Assembly: GCF_965198245.1 (NCBI RefSeq)
Contig: NZ_OZ240249.1
Span: 62,001-126,000 of the forward strand
Direction of reading: 5' to 3'
From: Poriferisodalis sp965198245
GTDB lineage: Bacteria; Actinomycetota; Acidimicrobiia; Acidimicrobiales; Poriferisodalaceae
Length of the DNA stretch: 64,000 nucleotides
The notes beneath the pieces are model-generated. The model worked only from the letters and a program-made list of their open reading frames with translations, did no database searches and was not told where the DNA came from. Numbering within the stretch: the stretch's first letter is position 1; every line of letters begins with the position of its first letter. Made by a program: the position numbers and the translations under genes. This document shows, one piece after another, positions 60,768 to 64,000 of the stretch.

Positions 60768-61828
60768 AAGTTCTCGTGTGGAGCAGTTGATGCCTCCAAG
60801 AGCCGCTGTTCAGCGACATCGGCAAAGTGATGTACCTGCTCAGCTGCACATGCGTGCCGTCCGGACGCGATTGCTGCAGCAGCGGCGCTGCACAAGCCAC
60901 CGAACGGCTCCCAGACGACATCGCCTGGGCGCGTGGCCGCCGTGATGATGCGCCGCATGAACTCGATCGGCTTCTGATTGAGGTGGACGGCCGCGTGACG
61001 ACCTGGATTGTGGACACGCGGTGCGGAGCGGATGCCATTGCCCTTGTAGCGCTCGTCGCTGTGCAACGCCGGCCGGGGCCACACATTCGTCAGGCCATGG
61101 ACATGAGTCCAGACGTGACGCAGACGCGACCACTCCGATGCTGTGAGGAGCGAAGCCCCGTCGACGGAGTAGTAGGGGGCGCCCTGCGGGTCGCCATGGC
61201 GATTCGCGTAGACGACCAATCGCTCCAGCATCTCGGGCGGCGGGAAGTACCAGAGCCAATCCTGGGTCAGGTACTTGCGAGTCGCTGCGTTTGCAACGCC
61301 GCACGCCTCGTTTGCGCGATACAGCGGCAAGCCGGCTCGTCGCCACTCATGGCGAAGCCACTGCTTGGCAGACATGACGCCCTCGGCCGTCTCGAATTCA
61401 AGTCGCCGACGGTAGAACACGCAAACTTCGGTGGTCACGGGGAACTGACGGATCGTGTCGCCATTCACATTGCCAGCGATGTGACTGAGTCCCTTGTCCC
61501 AGACGATGCTCTGGACGTAATCCCATCCGGCTTCATCCAGCAGAGGATGCACATTCGCCCAGCCGATCTCCGTATTCCAGAACCACAGCGTCGTAGCCGG
61601 GTGAGCGAACTTGGACCAATTCTCGATATGGGGCGCGTACCAATTTGCCAATTCTGATGGCGTACGCGGATCACCAGGAAACCCACCGACACCGTACGCA
61701 CCGTCGGACATGATGAGTGCAGGTCGCGGCCACTCGACGTAGACATCGAGGACATCACCACGGTGCAGCGACCAACGCGGGCGCGCTACGCCGGACGCTG
61801 CTTGAGCGCGCGCTTGTTCGTCCGCCAT
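60764..61828 (-). CDS. DNA methyltransferase (N4/N6 type, motif IV before motif I)
   Basis: A 354-residue enzyme. Motif IV reads ALIMSDGAYGVGGFPGD (the DPPY position is DGAY), and later LNQKPIEFMRRIITAA leads into motif I RPGDVVWEPFGGLCSAAAAAI. This order marks the beta class. ATG 61828 stands six bases behind TATTCT (61835-61840), suggesting a leaderless start; ATG 61870 is possible. It protects sites cut by the endonuclease. Confidence 0.85.
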   Translation of the reverse strand: MADEQARAQAASGVARPRWSLHRGDVLDVYVEWPRPALIMSDGAYGVGGFPGDPRTPSELANWYAPHIENWSKFAHPATTLWFWNTEIGWANVHPLLDEAGWDYVQSIVWDKGLSHIAGNVNGDTIRQFPVTTEVCVFYRRRLEFETAEGVMSAKQWLRHEWRRAGLPLYRANEACGVANAATRKYLTQDWLWYFPPPEMLERLVVYANRHGDPQGAPYYSVDGASLLTASEWSRLRHVWTHVHGLTNVWPRPALHSDERYKGNGIRSAPRVHNPGRHAAVHLNQKPIEFMRRIITAATRPGDVVWEPFGGLCSAAAAAIASGRHACAAEQVHHFADVAEQRLLEASTAPHENL

Positions 61829-62027
61829 ACGACCAGAATAGGCAGGGGGTGTCACCGACTCATTGCTCATTACCAGAGGTCGCCGATGATCGCACACCGG
61901 CCACACGATGGCTGGACGACCACGTCGAAATCGGCGCTGATTGCTGATCGAGGTGGCTATCGTTGCTGCTCTTGCATCGGCAGGGATTCCGGTCTCCACG
62001 TTGGTGCAAGCACACAGCAATGCAGCT

Positions 62028-62102
62028 GGTCCCGTGGTGAAGTCTGGAGTTCACGCTGGCCTGTCAAGCCAGAGGTCGCGGGTTCAAATCCCGTCGGGAC
62101 CG
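62028..62102 (+). tRNA. tRNA-Asp (anticodon GTC)
   Basis: A 75-base cloverleaf. Acceptor GGTCCCG pairs with CGGGACC, anticodon stem CTGGC/GCCAG with loop CTGTCAA, T loop TTCAAAT. CCA is not encoded. Confidence 0.95.
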
Positions 62103-62103
62103 C

Positions 62104-62176
62104 GGTCGGGTAGCTCAGTTGGCAGAGCGCGCGCCTGAAAAGCGTGAGGTCACCGGATCGACGCCGGTCCCGACCA
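62104..62176 (+). tRNA. tRNA-Phe (anticodon GAA)
   Basis: A 73-base cloverleaf. Acceptor GGTCGGG pairs with CCCGACC, anticodon loop CTGAAAA, T arm ACCGG-ATCGACG-CCGGT. The T loop begins ATCGA where TTCGA is usual. It starts one base after tRNA-Asp. Confidence 0.93.
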
Positions 62177-62184
62177 CGAGCACA

Positions 62185-62215
62185 AGCGGCCGAAAGGGCT
62201 TCGCCCTCGGCCGCT
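62185..62215. terminator. strong hairpin behind the tRNA pair
   Basis: AGCGGCCG/CGGCCGCT with an inner AGGGC-TTC-GCCCT makes a long stem. It lies between the tRNAs and the oppositely oriented malic enzyme, and can end both transcripts. Confidence 0.6.
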
Positions 62216-62255
62216 GAATTCGACAGGTGCCGTCGCGACAAGCCTCGCCGGGCGT

Positions 62256-63671
<1,416 letters not shown>

Positions 63672-63718
63672 CAGTGCTCCTGGCGCGGCTGCAGCGCTGG
63701 CAGGGTATTGGGCGCCGG

Positions 63719-64000
63719 TTAGGTATCAGGGTTGACGAGGCAGGCGGTGCCGGTACCGGGCCCGACTTCGCCGATCATCCAAGCCTCGTAGCCCGCAGCG
63801 TGAGCCGTGGCGACCGCAGCATCTGCTTGTGAAGGCGGCACGGCAACCACCATGCCGATCCCCAGGTTGAAGACGCGTTCCATCTCCGACGGCATCACCG
63901 GTCCGGTGCTGGCGATGTGGCTGAAAATGGTCGGCACCGGCCAGGTGCCGCGCTGGATCACGGCGTCGGCGGCGGGTCCCAGCATGCGCGCTACGTTTGC
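63719..64000 (-). CDS. purM: phosphoribosylformylglycinamidine cyclo-ligase, C-terminal part (runs off the right edge)
   Basis: The last 93 residues are present: NVARMLGPAADAVIQRGTW, FSHIASTG, SEMERVFNLGIGMVVAV. This is the PurM end with the conserved EM.R.FN.GIGM block. PurM closes the imidazole ring to AIR in purine synthesis. It is upstream of the malic enzyme on the same strand. Confidence 0.93.
   Translation of the reverse strand, partial: ANVARMLGPAADAVIQRGTWPVPTIFSHIASTGPVMPSEMERVFNLGIGMVVAVPPSQADAAVATAHAAGYEAWMIGEVGPGTGTACLVNPDT

Overview
The window is GC-rich chromosomal DNA from an actinomycete-type bacterium, most likely of class Acidimicrobiia. This rests on gene content, not on a marker-gene search: a mycothiol gene (mshA), a WhiB7 regulator, a ClpS gene followed by a DUF2017 gene, a caa3-type oxidase with a CtaA/CtaB heme-A pathway, and start codons lying 6-8 bases behind TANNNT -10 boxes (leaderless messages). 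No rRNA, CRISPR array or complete insertion sequence was seen.

Layout. 1-2283: part of a cytochrome b / di-cluster ferredoxin / membrane protein operon, divergent from a membrane-anchored cytochrome c. 2372-20401: a geranylgeranyl reductase followed by an old, diverged tandem duplication. Both copies run in the order reductase 3' end, hicBA, RelE-UvrD helicase, second UvrD helicase, hemL, hemD. Copy 1 (about 3480-10739) is badly eroded and has gained an ATPase, vapBC, a Fic relic and a retropepsin-like protease. Copy 2 (about 10750-20401) keeps full-length helicases and continues into hemC and hemA. The window therefore has two full-length hemL and two full-length hemD genes in the C5 heme pathway, separated by toxin-antitoxin and helicase genes.

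20394-32688: hemC, hemA, a 29-residue membrane peptide, a SAM-cleaving enzyme, proC, YbjN, mshA, a membrane protein, a MoaD/ThiS-like carrier, a phosphatase, tRNA-Lys, dut, a K+ channel, orn and a metallo-beta-lactamase-fold hydrolase. 32689-38946: whiB7 with an AT-rich/-35 motif, a leader ORF and an attenuator hairpin, then a TlpA-like thioredoxin with CcdA, a polyglutamate-hydrolase-like protein, paired CrcB fluoride channels and a large exported protein. 38968-42045: serS and a probable selenoprotein of the UGSC family, whose in-frame TGA has been taken as a stop.

42086-51777: the respiratory oxidase block (ctaF, ctaE, ctaD, ctaC, a membrane protein, a subunit III-like gene, a subunit I-like paralogue that has lost all the canonical metal-binding histidines, ctaB, and divergent ctaA). 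51782-58999: clpS, DUF2017, tRNA-Glu, an MprAB-like two-component pair, a Nudix hydrolase, a flavin oxidoreductase, rpmB-rpmG and an AlkZ/YcaQ-like DNA glycosylase. 59067-62176: a small defence island (GIY-YIG protein with a RAMA-like end, restriction endonuclease, DNA methyltransferase) beside tRNA-Asp and tRNA-Phe. 62256-64000: an ACT-domain malic enzyme and the end of purM.
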